Below, piece by piece: positions 9,161-18,342 of a stretch of DNA of 36,467 bases (position 1 is its first letter; every line of letters starts with the position of its first letter). The DNA is taken from positions 1 through 36,467 of the forward strand of contig NZ_FQVW01000031.1 in NCBI RefSeq assembly GCF_900129485.1, given 5' to 3'. Origin of the DNA: Ornithinibacillus halophilus. GTDB lineage: Bacteria; Bacillota; Bacilli; Bacillales; Amphibacillaceae. Made by a program: the position numbers and the translations under genes. The notes below the pieces were generated by a model. It did not search any database. It saw only the letters and a program-made list of their open reading frames with translations, and was not told where the DNA came from.

Positions 9161-11155
9161 TTATTCTTTTTTATCGTCATTAGAAGGTTCATCGACTTTT
9201 TCTTCATCAACTTTTTCTTCTGCTTTTGCTTTCGCTTCTTCATAAGAAGAACCAATTGCATCTTCATCTTCTTCATCTTTAGAATTAATATTTACTTTAA
9301 CTTCTTCTTCCTCTTCTGTCACTTCAGGTTCAGGTTCTGGCATAACGCCATCTTCAAATAGTGACTTAATTTGCTTCGCATCTAAAGTCTCTACTTCTAG
9401 AAGAGTTTGTGCTACTAATTCAAGTTTATCACGATGCTCTGTCAGAATTGACTTCGCACGGTCGTAACAATAATTGATGAAGTTTTGCATTTCTTGATCA
9501 ATTTCATGAGCGATCGCATCACTGTAGTTTTGTTCATTTTGAATGTCTCTACCTAGGAATACTTCTCCACCACCACTTGTGAATTGTAGTGGTCCAAGTT
9601 TATCACTCATACCGTATTCAGTAATCATTTTACGGGCAATTCCAGTAGCACGTTGGAAGTCATTGGAAGCTCCTGTACTTACTTCTCCAAAAATGATTTC
9701 CTCTGCCACTCGACCACCTAAGAGGCCAGTAATTTTATCAAACAGTTCTGGTTTAGTCATGAAATAACGATCTTCTTTAGGTAGCATTACTGCATATCCA
9801 CCAGCTTGCCCACGTGGGACAATGGTTACTTTATGAACGATATCCGCATCATCTAGCACCATTCCAATAATGGTGTGTCCACTTTCATGATATGCAACAA
9901 TATTTCGTTCTTTTTCTGATATAACCCGGGTCTTTTTAGCAGGACCTGCAATTACGCGGTCAATCGCTTCATCCACATCGGTCATGTCAATTACTTTTTT
10001 ATCAGCACGAGCAGCAACTAATGCCGCCTCATTCAACAGATTTTCTAAGTCAGCACCAGAGAAACCCGGTGTACGCATTGCAATTGTTTTTAAGTCCACT
10101 GTTTTATCAAGTGGTTTGTTGTTCGCGTGTACTTTTAAGACTGCTTCACGACCTTTAACATCTGGACGATCTACTGTAATTTGACGGTCAAAACGCCCTG
10201 GTCTTAACAATGCTGGGTCTAAAATATCAGGTCTGTTTGTTGCAGCGATAATGATGATTCCTTCATTTGCACCGAAACCATCCATTTCTACTAGCAATTG
10301 GTTTAAGGTTTGCTCACGCTCATCATGACCTCCGCCTAGTCCTGCACCACGTTGACGACCTACTGCGTCAATCTCATCAATGAAAATAATACAAGGCGCA
10401 TTTTTCTTAGCATTTTCAAATAGATCACGTACACGAGATGCACCAACACCAACAAACATTTCAACAAAGTCAGAACCACTGATGGAGAAGAATGGTGTGC
10501 CAGCTTCTCCTGCAACTGCTCTTGCTAATAGTGTTTTACCAGTTCCTGGAGGTCCTACTAAAAGAACACCCTTTGGAATTCGAGCACCGATAGTTGAGAA
10601 TTTGCGAGGATCTTTTAGGAATTCAACAACCTCAACTAATTCTTGTTTTTCTTCATCCGCACCAGCGACATCTTTAAAACGTACCTTTTTCTTTTCTTCA
10701 CTATACATTTTCGCCTTACTTTTACCAAAGTTCATTACGCGGCCACCACCGCCACCTTGAGCTTGGCTAAGTAAGAAGAAGAATAATAAACCTATAATTA
10801 GAAACGGAATTAACGTTGTAAAAAGAGTTAGCCAAATACTTGGCGTATCTTCTTCAATTGTATCAAGTGCACTTTGTTCTTGTGCAAGTTGCGTTATATT
10901 GGCAACAATATCATTATTATCTGGAACTTGAGCAACAAACTGTTCATCGTCTTGTAGTGTTCCAGTGATACGCATTATTCCATTAACCGGCTGCATCGTC
11001 ATTTCATCGATTTCACCATTATTTAATGCCTGCATAAATTCATTGACATTAAATTCTTTTGCTTGTTCATTTTGTCCATTAAGTACTCCTAAAACTCCAA
11101 TAATTACCAAAAATAAGAGTAAATAAAAGAACGCATTCCGAAATATTCGGTTCAT
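9161..11155 (-). CDS. ftsH: ATP-dependent zinc metalloprotease FtsH
   Basis: FtsH is a membrane-bound hexameric AAA+ protease for membrane-protein quality control; in B. subtilis it also affects Spo0A activity and sporulation. Of 664 residues, an N-terminal membrane segment (about 7-24), an external domain and a second membrane segment (about 107-131) precede the AAA domain. Walker A GPPGTGKT is near residue 200, Walker [12 protein letters not shown] follows, and the second region of homology has [21 protein letters not shown]. The zinc motif HESGH is near 423. The last 60 or so residues are a very acidic, probably disordered tail rich in E, D and K. GGAGGAGG precedes the ATG. It is transcribed alone. 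Confidence 0.97.
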   Translation of the reverse strand: MNRIFRNAFFYLLLFLVIIGVLGVLNGQNEQAKEFNVNEFMQALNNGEIDEMTMQPVNGIMRITGTLQDDEQFVAQVPDNNDIVANITQLAQEQSALDTIEEDTPSIWLTLFTTLIPFLIIGLLFFFLLSQAQGGGGGRVMNFGKSKAKMYSEEKKKVRFKDVAGADEEKQELVEVVEFLKDPRKFSTIGARIPKGVLLVGPPGTGKTLLARAVAGEAGTPFFSISGSDFVEMFVGVGASRVRDLFENAKKNAPCIIFIDEIDAVGRQRGAGLGGGHDEREQTLNQLLVEMDGFGANEGIIIIAATNRPDILDPALLRPGRFDRQITVDRPDVKGREAVLKVHANNKPLDKTVDLKTIAMRTPGFSGADLENLLNEAALVAARADKKVIDMTDVDEAIDRVIAGPAKKTRVISEKERNIVAYHESGHTIIGMVLDDADIVHKVTIVPRGQAGGYAVMLPKEDRYFMTKPELFDKITGLLGGRVAEEIIFGEVSTGASNDFQRATGIARKMITEYGMSDKLGPLQFTSGGGEVFLGRDIQNEQNYSDAIAHEIDQEMQNFINYCYDRAKSILTEHRDKLELVAQTLLEVETLDAKQIKSLFEDGVMPEPEPEVTEEEEEVKVNINSKDEEDEDAIGSSYEEAKAKAEEKVDEEKVDEPSNDDKKE

Positions 11156-11191
11156 TGCCTACCTCCTCCCACACGGGAAAAACTATAAACA

Positions 11192-11221
11192 ATAGTACCA
11201 TACGAAAAAGTTATTTTACAA
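11192..11221 (-). promoter_or_regulatory. ftsH promoter
   Basis: On the minus strand TTGTAA (11216-11221), an 18-bp spacer and TACTAT (11192-11197) with TGG directly before the -10. It lies in the 130-bp gap between hpt and ftsH, which has no terminator, so read-through from tilS-hpt is also possible. Confidence 0.5.
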
Positions 11222-11286
11222 CTAATTCCTCTCCGATACTATTAAGTTTTCACTAAATTTAAACAATATGTTATTAAAATTGCTAA

Positions 11287-11832
11287 TTACTCTTCTCCAC
11301 CATATATTTTCGGTTTTAGCACACCAATATACGGTAGGTTCCGATACTTTTCTTCATAATCCAAACCATAACCTACAACAAACTCATTTGGTACCTCGAA
11401 TCCAACTAAATCAGCTTTAATTTTAGCAGTTCTTCCGGATGGCTTATCAAGTAACGTAACAATCTTTATTGATCTTGCTTTACGATACTTAAATAGGTCT
11501 ACTAAGTAACTAAGGGTTAAGCCACTATCTATGATATCTTCAATTATTAATAAATCTCGTCCCTCTACTTTAGTATCCAAATCTTTTACTATTTTAACTT
11601 CCCCAGATGACTGCATTCCACCACCATAGCTCGATACATCCATAAAATCCATTTCGAGATACGTATTAATATGACGTAATACGTCAGACATAAAAGGCAT
11701 GGCACCTTTTAACACACCAATTGCTAGTGGGAATTTATCTTTATATTCCTCTGTCAACTGGTCTCCAAGTGCTTTACACTTTGCTGCAATTTCTTCTTCT
11801 GTTATTAATATCTTCTCTATATCGTTATGCAC
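11287..11832 (-). CDS. hpt: Hypoxanthine-guanine phosphoribosyltransferase (Hpt)
   Basis: Hpt salvages hypoxanthine and guanine by transfer of phosphoribose from PRPP. The 181-residue protein contains the PRPP-binding motif [14 protein letters not shown], the flexible-loop segment [18 protein letters not shown], and the base-site region [10 protein letters not shown] with [13 protein letters not shown]. The start is GTG at 11830-11832, with AGGAGG 6-7 nt upstream; the frame is open eight codons further, but those would overlap tilS and the ribosome site. The tilS stop codon abuts that ribosome site, so the two are coupled. In B. subtilis Hpt and TilS bind each other and activate ftsH transcription; the same order is kept here. 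Confidence 0.95.
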   Translation of the reverse strand: MHNDIEKILITEEEIAAKCKALGDQLTEEYKDKFPLAIGVLKGAMPFMSDVLRHINTYLEMDFMDVSSYGGGMQSSGEVKIVKDLDTKVEGRDLLIIEDIIDSGLTLSYLVDLFKYRKARSIKIVTLLDKPSGRTAKIKADLVGFEVPNEFVVGYGLDYEEKYRNLPYIGVLKPKIYGGEE

Positions 11833-11842
11833 GTTGCCCCTC

Positions 11843-13231
11843 CTACATCTTTTCATAATGTAATTGTATAAAAGAGTTAGAATTACTGTTTTCTATGGGT
11901 TGTCCCTTTTTTAAACCTACCAACCATAAGATTTTGCCATTATTATCTGTAATAATAGGCCATGTATCCCTCTCATTTAAAGGTATTTTTTCATCAATAA
12001 AGATATCCTTCAATTTTTTACTACCGTTTAAGCCTGACCAACTCATACGGTCACCCGTTTTTCTTGTCCTAATAAATAATGGTAAACTCACAGATTCAAT
12101 ACTAATGATAAAGGTATTCTTATTATGCTTAACAGGATGTTTAATATATGTAGCAGTGATTTTCCATCCATTTGGCAAATTCATTTCACCTGGAATTTCC
12201 ATTTGTTTTTGATAGGATTGTTTAGGAGATTGCTGATCCTTGAAGTAACAATCAATATATTGATATGTCTTTACAACCATTAACTGACGAGGAAAATCAA
12301 TGTGAACATTTCCCTTATTATTTGACAATAATGCTAAAAATTGTTTTTCATGAACATACGATAAATTATTAGGTAATTCATCGTATAGATAGTTTAATAT
12401 TAGATGATAGGCTCTTCTTTGTAAAGCAGAAGCATATGATTTAAATAGCTCAACGTTCACTCTAATTCTCTTTTTGTTGGGGTAAAATTCAACAGCCTCT
12501 TTGATTACTTTTTTCGTTTCATTTTGGAGAAATTCTTCATCTTCCATCATTGTTTCATTTAAGTGTTGTACTGTCTTATGTATATTATTATTTTTCTCTT
12601 TTAGAAGTGGCAACACATGTTTCCTAAAATAATTTCTCGTATAATTGGTTTCTAAATTTGTTGGATCAATTCTTGGAATAAATCCGTTTGTAGCACAATA
12701 CTCTTCCAGTTCCTTTTTGGTTAAACAAAGAAACGGTCGGATAATTTTAGCTCGTCCTAGTTGTCTTTTTACTGGTATGCCTGAAAAAACACTAGAATCT
12801 GCTGTTCGCGTTAAACGCATAAGCATCGTTTCCACTTGGTCATCTCCATGATGACCTAATGCTAAATAATCGGCATTTAACATCTCTATTTGTTCCTTAA
12901 AAAACTGATACCTAACTTTTCGAGCTGCTTCTTGGGTTCCCAGTTTTTCTTTCTTTTTATAGGTAGGAACGTCCAATGAAGTACCTATAAAAGCTATTCC
13001 CCACTCTTTACACTTCCCCTTAACGTATTCTAAGTCCTCTTTGCTTCCTTCTTTGCGAAGTTGATGATCAACTGAAAGAACATAAATACAGAGCTTCCAC
13101 TCCTCTTTAATGGAATTAAGAAAATGTAATAAAGCCATTGAATCAGGTCCACCCGATACTCCAACTAGGACTGTGCTATTTTTTTTCAATAACTGGTGCC
13201 TTTGAATAAAATCTAATACAGTTTCTTTCAT
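11843..13231 (-). CDS. tilS: tRNA(Ile)-lysidine synthase (TilS)
   Basis: TilS attaches lysine to cytidine 34 of the CAU-anticodon tRNA-Ile, changing it to read AUA. The 462-residue protein has the N-type PP-loop [16 protein letters not shown] near residue 27, [17 protein letters not shown] (substrate and ATP site), and a C-terminal TilS domain with [16 protein letters not shown]. Length is normal. GGTGGAG precedes the ATG. It heads the tilS-hpt pair and overlaps the hpt ribosome site with its stop. Confidence 0.95.
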   Translation of the reverse strand: MKETVLDFIQRHQLLKKNSTVLVGVSGGPDSMALLHFLNSIKEEWKLCIYVLSVDHQLRKEGSKEDLEYVKGKCKEWGIAFIGTSLDVPTYKKKEKLGTQEAARKVRYQFFKEQIEMLNADYLALGHHGDDQVETMLMRLTRTADSSVFSGIPVKRQLGRAKIIRPFLCLTKKELEEYCATNGFIPRIDPTNLETNYTRNYFRKHVLPLLKEKNNNIHKTVQHLNETMMEDEEFLQNETKKVIKEAVEFYPNKKRIRVNVELFKSYASALQRRAYHLILNYLYDELPNNLSYVHEKQFLALLSNNKGNVHIDFPRQLMVVKTYQYIDCYFKDQQSPKQSYQKQMEIPGEMNLPNGWKITATYIKHPVKHNKNTFIISIESVSLPLFIRTRKTGDRMSWSGLNGSKKLKDIFIDEKIPLNERDTWPIITDNNGKILWLVGLKKGQPIENSNSNSFIQLHYEKM

Positions 13232-13261
13232 TAGTTAACATCTCCACCTTGATATTCCACT

Positions 13262-13270
13262 ATTTTAGCA
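13262..13270 (-). promoter_or_regulatory. Extended -10 promoter for tilS-hpt
   Basis: On the minus strand TGCTAAAAT lies about 30 bp before the tilS start, in the short gap after yabT. The -35 is not recognisable. Confidence 0.4.
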
Positions 13271-13300
13271 CAATCTATCTTTCCAGTACTATTAAATCAG

Positions 13301-14233
13301 TTAATAGACGAGTAAGGAGGTTACATAATAGATAAAAGCAATTAGCGTAATACCGATTGATTCGAATAGTATAGGTGGATAATTATCAGATGGGGTTTTC
13401 TGATTGTGAGCAACTTTTCGTTGTGTATTGTATAATCGTTGAGCTATTTCCTGTCTCATTTCTTTTGCAGACCGGTACTTTCCTGTTAAAGCTTTTTTAA
13501 AACACACCTCATATGGCCTTAGTGCTTGAACTTTATCAATCCGTTTAAATAAAGACGCTTTAGTGTTTGCCCCTTTTTCAAACCTACTAGGGTAAAATAG
13601 ATTTAAGAAAATCATTACTAACGCAAATAAATCATAAGTTGGTTCTGCACGCCTAGAGCCTAATTCCCAATACCCACGATCATAGAACTCTGTATATTCC
13701 TTAATCGCTCGTCCTATTTGTGTCGTTCCTCCAACATCAATCCAGCGAATTTTAGGTGGATTGGATGACACGATAAGGTTATCTGTTTTCAAATCCCCAA
13801 ACACCCATCCTGCTTGATGAAGTTTCTCTAAGTCATCTAATAACTGAAGAATGAAAACCCCAATCCATTCCTTACCATTTCGTGAAATAAAATCATGAAT
13901 TGTCTGGCCATCGATATATTCCATCACATAAAATGAATAAGTGGACCCATTTGGTGCGAGCCAATCATCGACATCTATTAAATAAGGTCCAAGCCGATTT
14001 CCTTGGACCTTTTCTAATGATTTCAATACATTTACTTCCATCGTCATAGAGGAATTTTTGCTACTAATCTTAAGTGCAAATAACTTTTTACTTTCTTCAC
14101 ATAAATAGACAGTCCCAATCGCACCATTACCTAATTTCTTTTTAATTAGATAACTTCTTTTATGCCATTTCCCATGTATTTTCATACCAGGTCTTAGTTC
14201 AAAGTCATGCGTTCTCGACGTCTTGTTCATCAT
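13301..14233 (-). CDS. yabT: Membrane-tethered Hanks-type serine/threonine kinase (YabT)
   Basis: In B. subtilis YabT is a sporulation-associated kinase that binds DNA and phosphorylates proteins such as RecA. The 310-residue protein has a glycine loop KLGNGAIGTVYL, ALKIS (ATP lysine), VMEYIDGQTIHDF (hinge), a catalytic loop VFGDLKTDNLIV where the usual HRD is replaced by FGD, and DVGG in place of DFG. The C-terminus (about 288-308) is a single membrane segment, so the kinase faces the cytoplasm. It overlaps yabS by 29 bp and shares its sigma-F-type promoter. There is no extracellular PASTA region. The unusual catalytic loop is also what I recall from YabT itself. Confidence 0.92.
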   Translation of the reverse strand: MMNKTSRTHDFELRPGMKIHGKWHKRSYLIKKKLGNGAIGTVYLCEESKKLFALKISSKNSSMTMEVNVLKSLEKVQGNRLGPYLIDVDDWLAPNGSTYSFYVMEYIDGQTIHDFISRNGKEWIGVFILQLLDDLEKLHQAGWVFGDLKTDNLIVSSNPPKIRWIDVGGTTQIGRAIKEYTEFYDRGYWELGSRRAEPTYDLFALVMIFLNLFYPSRFEKGANTKASLFKRIDKVQALRPYEVCFKKALTGKYRSAKEMRQEIAQRLYNTQRKVAHNQKTPSDNYPPILFESIGITLIAFIYYVTSLLVY

Positions 14234-14939
14234 TTTTTCTAAAGCTCCTTAATAAGCTCTTCTTTCCAAACTGATACATCGCCTCACGTATTGCCGGACC
14301 TGTTGGTGTAATCCCGCCACTAGTTAATTTAGGGAATACACTAGATATACTATCTAACTTAGGTGACCAATCTAAAACCTTATCAATATCTTTTCTCTTT
14401 CCAGGGAAACTAAAGATACTAAATCGGTTTCTTCCAATTCGAGCATTTAGACTAATAGATAAATCAATTAGTGCCTCTTTTACGGTAGGTAGTTTATCAT
14501 GCATACTAGCACTTGTATCTATTAATACTAATACTTCTAAATCACAAGTTTCTCCTAAGTCCTCTACAACCTCCATGATCTCTCCACGCTTTTCTGGTTC
14601 TAAATCTTCCATAGTTTGCTCTGAACCTAGTATCTGCTTTAGTTCTGTATTAACAAATCCCTGTAACGTCTGTGTCATTGCCTGCTTTGTTACCATTTGC
14701 ACTGTTTGTGATAAGGCTTGCTTGTAAACTAGTTGGCTTACCCCACCACCTGAGAGAGCAATATCCTCTACTTCTTGCAGTCCTTGTGGGTCTTCCGTTT
14801 GGTCATCTTCTAAAATACCAATTACATTTACCGTAATCCCCTGTTGATGAGCTAATGCAGCCGTTGCAGAAGGGTCTTCTCCCTTATTAGAACATCCATC
14901 GGTAATTAATAAAATTTGTTTTAAAGTCCCCTTTTTCAC
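14205..14939 (-). CDS. yabS: von Willebrand factor A domain protein (YabS)
   Basis: This 244-residue protein carries von Willebrand A features. The segment LLITDGCSNKGEDPS opens the protein, and a second Rossmann-like half contains the MIDAS-like LVLIDTSASMHDKLPTV, later GITPTGPAIREAM. No signal peptide or membrane span is seen. The start is GTG at 14937-14939, with GGAGG 8 nt upstream. It is translationally coupled to the kinase gene yabT, which fits a paired role in the forespore. The partner or substrate is not known; metal binding is inferred from the DxSxS motif. Confidence 0.88.
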   Translation of the reverse strand: MKKGTLKQILLITDGCSNKGEDPSATAALAHQQGITVNVIGILEDDQTEDPQGLQEVEDIALSGGGVSQLVYKQALSQTVQMVTKQAMTQTLQGFVNTELKQILGSEQTMEDLEPEKRGEIMEVVEDLGETCDLEVLVLIDTSASMHDKLPTVKEALIDLSISLNARIGRNRFSIFSFPGKRKDIDKVLDWSPKLDSISSVFPKLTSGGITPTGPAIREAMYQFGKKSLLRSFRKNDEQDVENA

Positions 14940-14967
14940 TCGTTACACCTCCAACTTTTTCCATCAT

Positions 14968-14997
14968 CAGCATCTCCATTTAAACTAGTATTTATAC
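14968..14997 (-). promoter_or_regulatory. Sigma-F-type promoter for yabS-yabT
   Basis: On the minus strand GTATA (14993-14997), a 15-bp spacer and GGAGATGCTG (14968-14977) closely match the sigma-F consensus (GYATA, about 15 bp, GGNRANANTR). It lies 30 bp before the yabS start. This would place the vWA protein and kinase in the forespore, as known for B. subtilis yabT. Confidence 0.65.
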
Positions 14998-15099
14998 ATG
15001 TTTAATAAAAGCTAGTTTGCTTTGATGAGCTATTATTTATAGTTTTGAATGGTGGTCTAACACAAATCCACGTTTCACTAGAATACTTCGCTCAAACAA

Positions 15100-15158
15100 A
15101 AATCCGAACTGAAGCCGAATTCTAATAGGGGAATTCAGTTTCACTGTTCGGATTTCAT
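15100..15158 (-). terminator. Long-stem terminator after spoIIE
   Basis: On the minus strand AATCCGAAC pairs with GTTCGGATT, with an inner GAATTC/GAATTC pairing, and TTTTTG follows. The stem-loop is unusually long (about 55 nt) and imperfect in the middle. Confidence 0.8.
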
Positions 15159-15179
15159 AATAATAATCTATAAACATAA

Positions 15180-17633
15180 TTATTGTGCTTTATCTTCATA
15201 AATTGGAACGGTAGCCCATTTTGGTATGTTCTTTTTCACTTTTGCTACCATCACTGTCATGTCATCATCAATGGCTCCAGACCTTGTCCGTATAACTTCC
15301 TCTAGTAATAAGTCTGCTACTTCCTGGGGATCATCCGTTTCCATTTCACGTATTTTTCTCTTAAGCCATATGTCGGTATTCTCAACATGTTTTGGTCCAT
15401 CGAAAATACCATCGCTCATCATAATTAATAAATCTTCTGCCAACAGCTGCTCACTAACAATATCCACATCAAACTCTTGGATAATCCCAATTGGCAAATT
15501 ATTCGCTTCTACCTTTAACATTTGGTCACCTCGTTTAATAAAACTTGGTGTTGACCCAATTTTTAAGAAACGAACATATGCATTGTGTAAATTAATTACT
15601 GCCAAGTCCAATGTTGCAAACATCTCATCTGATGTTCGCAGAGCTAGTATGGAATTAATAGATTTAATCGCAACCTTTTCAGGAATTCCTGTTTGTAATA
15701 TTTGTTGCAATAATCGAAGTGTCTCTTCACTTTCCTCACTAGCTCTTTCTCCATTACCCATTCCGTCACTAATAGCCATTGCATATTTACCAGCACCAAG
15801 CTCTATCATTGTATAACTATCACCCGAAACGACTCCACCACCTTTAGCAGCATGTGCTACACCAGTCGTTACTGTATATTCCTTTGCTGACCCAAACGCT
15901 AAAAATGAGTAACCATTTGGAAATGGAGAGATTTCTTCATGTTTAACTACAATCGTCTCATTTAAAATATCTGATAGAACAGGGGCAATTAATTTGGCTC
16001 CTTCTCCATGATAGTCATAGAAGGAAACGGCCATTTCAATATCAACATTTCCCTTATCTAAGCGATAAACATCTAGTTTTTCTAATTCAATTCCTAATGC
16101 TTTTAAAGCGTGAACGATTTGCAACTCCTGTTTCTCATGATGTTCTCTCTCTTTCAATATTTCCTTTGCAAAATCATCCATTACTTCTGATACTCCTTGA
16201 AGCTGTTCAGCTACCAATCGTTTACTTTCTAATACTTGTTTTTTTAATTTGCGATTTGCATCAAAGTAGGATATTTCTTCTTTCATCGTATCAATTACCT
16301 TTTTGGATTTAACACAATGATTCTCAAACTCTCTAACTGTTTTACGATTCGGTTCCTGATCGTCGGTTATATCATTTTTCATACTTTCCATTAAACCATA
16401 CGTTTTATCAAATTGCTGTTGCCAACAACGTTCTTTCATAAAACAAGATTGGCATGTTTTTTCTGTAACTTGACTTAAGAAATAATCCGTCTCTCGCTGT
16501 TTTTCTTCTTCGTCTTCTGCTGAGTAGCTCTCAGCAGATTGGAAGCTTTTTGATAATGCTTCAAAAACCTCAGAAAATTGTTCTACACGTTTAGCAGTTA
16601 CATTACGTACTTTTTGCAAATATTGCTCTTGCTCATTGGTGTGTTCCTCTGTACCAGGAATATACCTTGATAGTTTCTTAAACCAGATACCTGGAGTTAA
16701 TAGAAATAAGAAAATAGCAATCGAGGACTCAATGATTGATGGCAAAATAGCTTGGGATTCTCCATAGATACCAACTAGAAATGTTCCAACTAATAATCCG
16801 GCACTAACACCTAGCTTTTTCCCTTCTTTTAATAACCCTCCAAGTAAACCTGAAAATGCTAATAAACTCATCTGATAAATATTTGCGACACTTGCTAGTG
16901 ATAAAATCAACCCAACAACAACACCCACCGTTGACCCAATAGCAGCACCACCAATATAAGCTAATATTAATACAAAATACCTTGATAACACTTGTTCAAT
17001 AGAAGCCCCGTAAAGTTCCCAACCTACTGTCCCAGTAAGAATGGAGGCAATTAAAATAATCATACACACAATTTCTTCATTTTTTAAAGTAGGTTTATAG
17101 CGTTTTGGTGATATTAATGGAACACTTTGCATAAAGATTAATACTAAGATTGTCCCTAAAATTCCCTCTACTACTAGCAACATCCATTCATAATAGCTTA
17201 ACTGTGATGATAAGGAGTATAAAAATAATCGAGGAACGACTGTTGCCATAAATACAAATAGAGGTATTTTTATCTGCTGATGATTGGAATTTTTAAAGAT
17301 ACCAGCAAGAATGATAAATACTAAAGTTGCTACAGCAATATATACACCATGTTCAAACGAATACGTAAAAGCACCTGCCATAGTAGCAATCATTATTTTA
17401 GGAGATTTATCTCTATGTAAAAACCACATCGTTGCTAGAAATGCTACAGCAAATGGCGAAACTGCTGATAAAATAATTGCTCTTCCTAGCAAGAATCCAA
17501 CTATGACAAATAGCCAGCCTTTATCTAACAGTACTTTTTTTGCTTTTGAATATTTCTTTTTCCCTGTTTGATCTAAATCCTTTTTTCCTACCCTGATCGT
17601 ATTTGATTCTGTTCTTGGAATAGAATCTAGCAT
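15180..17633 (-). CDS. spoIIE: Stage II sporulation protein E, PP2C-type phosphatase (SpoIIE)
   Basis: SpoIIE dephosphorylates the anti-anti-sigma factor SpoIIAA, releasing sigma-F in the forespore, and interacts with FtsZ at the polar septum. The 817-residue protein has an N-terminal membrane domain of about ten helices (about residues 40-325), a central cysteine-bearing region (TCQSCFMKERCW), and a C-terminal PP2C domain from about 590. Metal-binding aspartates lie in GDSYTMIELG, ISDGMGNGERA, MMSDGIFDGPKH and AIDDDMTVMVAKV. I chose ATG 17631-17633 since GGAG precedes it by 9 nt; an in-frame ATG twelve codons earlier has no ribosome site. A Spo0A-type promoter lies upstream. Confidence 0.97.
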   Translation of the reverse strand: MLDSIPRTESNTIRVGKKDLDQTGKKKYSKAKKVLLDKGWLFVIVGFLLGRAIILSAVSPFAVAFLATMWFLHRDKSPKIMIATMAGAFTYSFEHGVYIAVATLVFIILAGIFKNSNHQQIKIPLFVFMATVVPRLFLYSLSSQLSYYEWMLLVVEGILGTILVLIFMQSVPLISPKRYKPTLKNEEIVCMIILIASILTGTVGWELYGASIEQVLSRYFVLILAYIGGAAIGSTVGVVVGLILSLASVANIYQMSLLAFSGLLGGLLKEGKKLGVSAGLLVGTFLVGIYGESQAILPSIIESSIAIFLFLLTPGIWFKKLSRYIPGTEEHTNEQEQYLQKVRNVTAKRVEQFSEVFEALSKSFQSAESYSAEDEEEKQRETDYFLSQVTEKTCQSCFMKERCWQQQFDKTYGLMESMKNDITDDQEPNRKTVREFENHCVKSKKVIDTMKEEISYFDANRKLKKQVLESKRLVAEQLQGVSEVMDDFAKEILKEREHHEKQELQIVHALKALGIELEKLDVYRLDKGNVDIEMAVSFYDYHGEGAKLIAPVLSDILNETIVVKHEEISPFPNGYSFLAFGSAKEYTVTTGVAHAAKGGGVVSGDSYTMIELGAGKYAMAISDGMGNGERASEESEETLRLLQQILQTGIPEKVAIKSINSILALRTSDEMFATLDLAVINLHNAYVRFLKIGSTPSFIKRGDQMLKVEANNLPIGIIQEFDVDIVSEQLLAEDLLIMMSDGIFDGPKHVENTDIWLKRKIREMETDDPQEVADLLLEEVIRTRSGAIDDDMTVMVAKVKKNIPKWATVPIYEDKAQ

Positions 17634-17729
17634 TTTATACCACTCCTCTTTGACGGATAGTATATTCAAATTATCTTAGCCCCTTGCTAAGCAGTAGTTT
17701 TACAGAATATAATAGAATCCTTTCAATAA

Positions 17730-17763
17730 AGTAAACCATAGGTTTGCAACTTTTTTTGTCAAA
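17730..17763 (-). promoter_or_regulatory. spoIIE promoter with 21-bp spacing and overlapping Spo0A box
   Basis: On the minus strand a consensus TTGACA (17757-17762) is 21 bp from TTTACT (17730-17735). The B. subtilis spoIIE promoter also has this long spacing and needs Spo0A. The -35 overlaps TTTGACA, one mismatch from the inverted 0A box TTCGACA. Another near-match, CGTCGAA on the minus strand, lies at 17789-17795, and a perfect TGTCGAA on the plus strand at 17975-17981. Confidence 0.5.
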
Positions 17764-17795
17764 ACAAGAGGGCTAATCCTAAAAATCGTTCGACG

Positions 17796-18058
17796 CTATT
17801 CTTCTAGTAAAAGTTATTTTCTACATAAACCTTTTTTCTCCCTCGAATCGTTCACTCCATTTCTAAAATCATTAATTACCTATTCATACCTGGTATTCGT
17901 ACATATCATAGGCGATTAAACAAATTATAAGGAGTAAAGCAACTGAATTTATTCCCTTTATTTGTAAAAACATCTGTCGAAATATTTATTAAGAGTTATA
18001 GCAAATGGTGGTATTCTACTATTGCATAATTTGGAAAATAGATTTATATAGAGAATCT
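17796..18058. other. Intergenic region between divergent spoIIE and tRNA-Met promoters
   Basis: No gene is visible on either strand. The region holds a perfect 0A-box heptamer, TGTCGAA, at 17975-17981, about 210 bp upstream of the spoIIE -35, which may be chance at that distance. The rest is AT-rich without notable repeats. Confidence 0.5.
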
Positions 18059-18059
18059 A

Positions 18060-18088
18060 TTGACACTTTCTCTATCCTCAGGTATGAT
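18060..18088 (+). promoter_or_regulatory. Strong sigma-A promoter for tRNA-Met
   Basis: Plus strand TTGACA (18060-18065), a 17-bp spacer and TATGAT (18083-18088), ending 23 bp before the tRNA. This is a near-consensus promoter dedicated to the single tRNA gene. Confidence 0.8.
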
Positions 18089-18111
18089 ATTTTTTGTTGC
18101 TTCTATATTTT

Positions 18112-18185
18112 GGCGGCGTAGCTCAGCTGGCGAGAGCGTACGGTTCATACCCGTGAGGTCGTGGGTTCGATCCCCTCCGCCGCTA
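18112..18185 (+). tRNA. tRNA-Met(CAT), elongator type
   Basis: A 74-nt cloverleaf is complete: acceptor GGCGGCG/CGCCGCT, D stem GCTC/GAGC, anticodon stem TACGG/CCGTG with anticodon CAT at 18146-18148, and T loop TTCGATC. It resembles the B. subtilis elongator tRNA-Met from the same interval, not the initiator, which starts with CGCGGGG. The 3' CCA is not encoded (A73 is followed by TTA). Position 1:72 is G-T, and the T stem GTGGG/CCCTC has a U-U mismatch at 50:64. It is the only gene on the plus strand. B. subtilis has a tRNA-Glu beside it; none is seen here. Confidence 0.97.
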
Positions 18186-18191
18186 TTACTT

Positions 18192-18248
18192 AAAAAAGAG
18201 GTTATCCCATAAGGATCTCGTGTAGATACCTGGGATAACCTCTTTTTT
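18192..18248. terminator. Bidirectional terminator between tRNA-Met and yabR
   Basis: The perfect arms AGAGGTTATCCCA and TGGGATAACCTCT are flanked by A-runs on the left and T-runs on the right. It ends the rightward tRNA transcript and can stop leftward transcription from yabR. Confidence 0.93.
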
Positions 18249-18256
18249 TGAGCAAT

Positions 18257-18287
18257 AAAAAAACAGGTACACATATGGATACCTGCT
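18257..18287 (-). terminator. Rho-independent terminator after yabR
   Basis: On the minus strand CAGGTA and TACCTG enclose a 10-nt loop and are followed by TTTTTTT. With the next hairpin this makes a double barrier between the yabR row and the oppositely oriented tRNA. Confidence 0.82.
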
Positions 18288-18342
18288 TTTGCTTATTATT
18301 TATTAGAAAAGATTATAGAGCATTCTCTATAGACAGCAACTG

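Noticed and set aside
18044-18274. Minus-strand open frame of 76 codons with a GGGDRTHDL-like segment
   Set aside because: It is the antisense of the tRNA-Met gene and its terminator; such phantom proteins are a common artefact.
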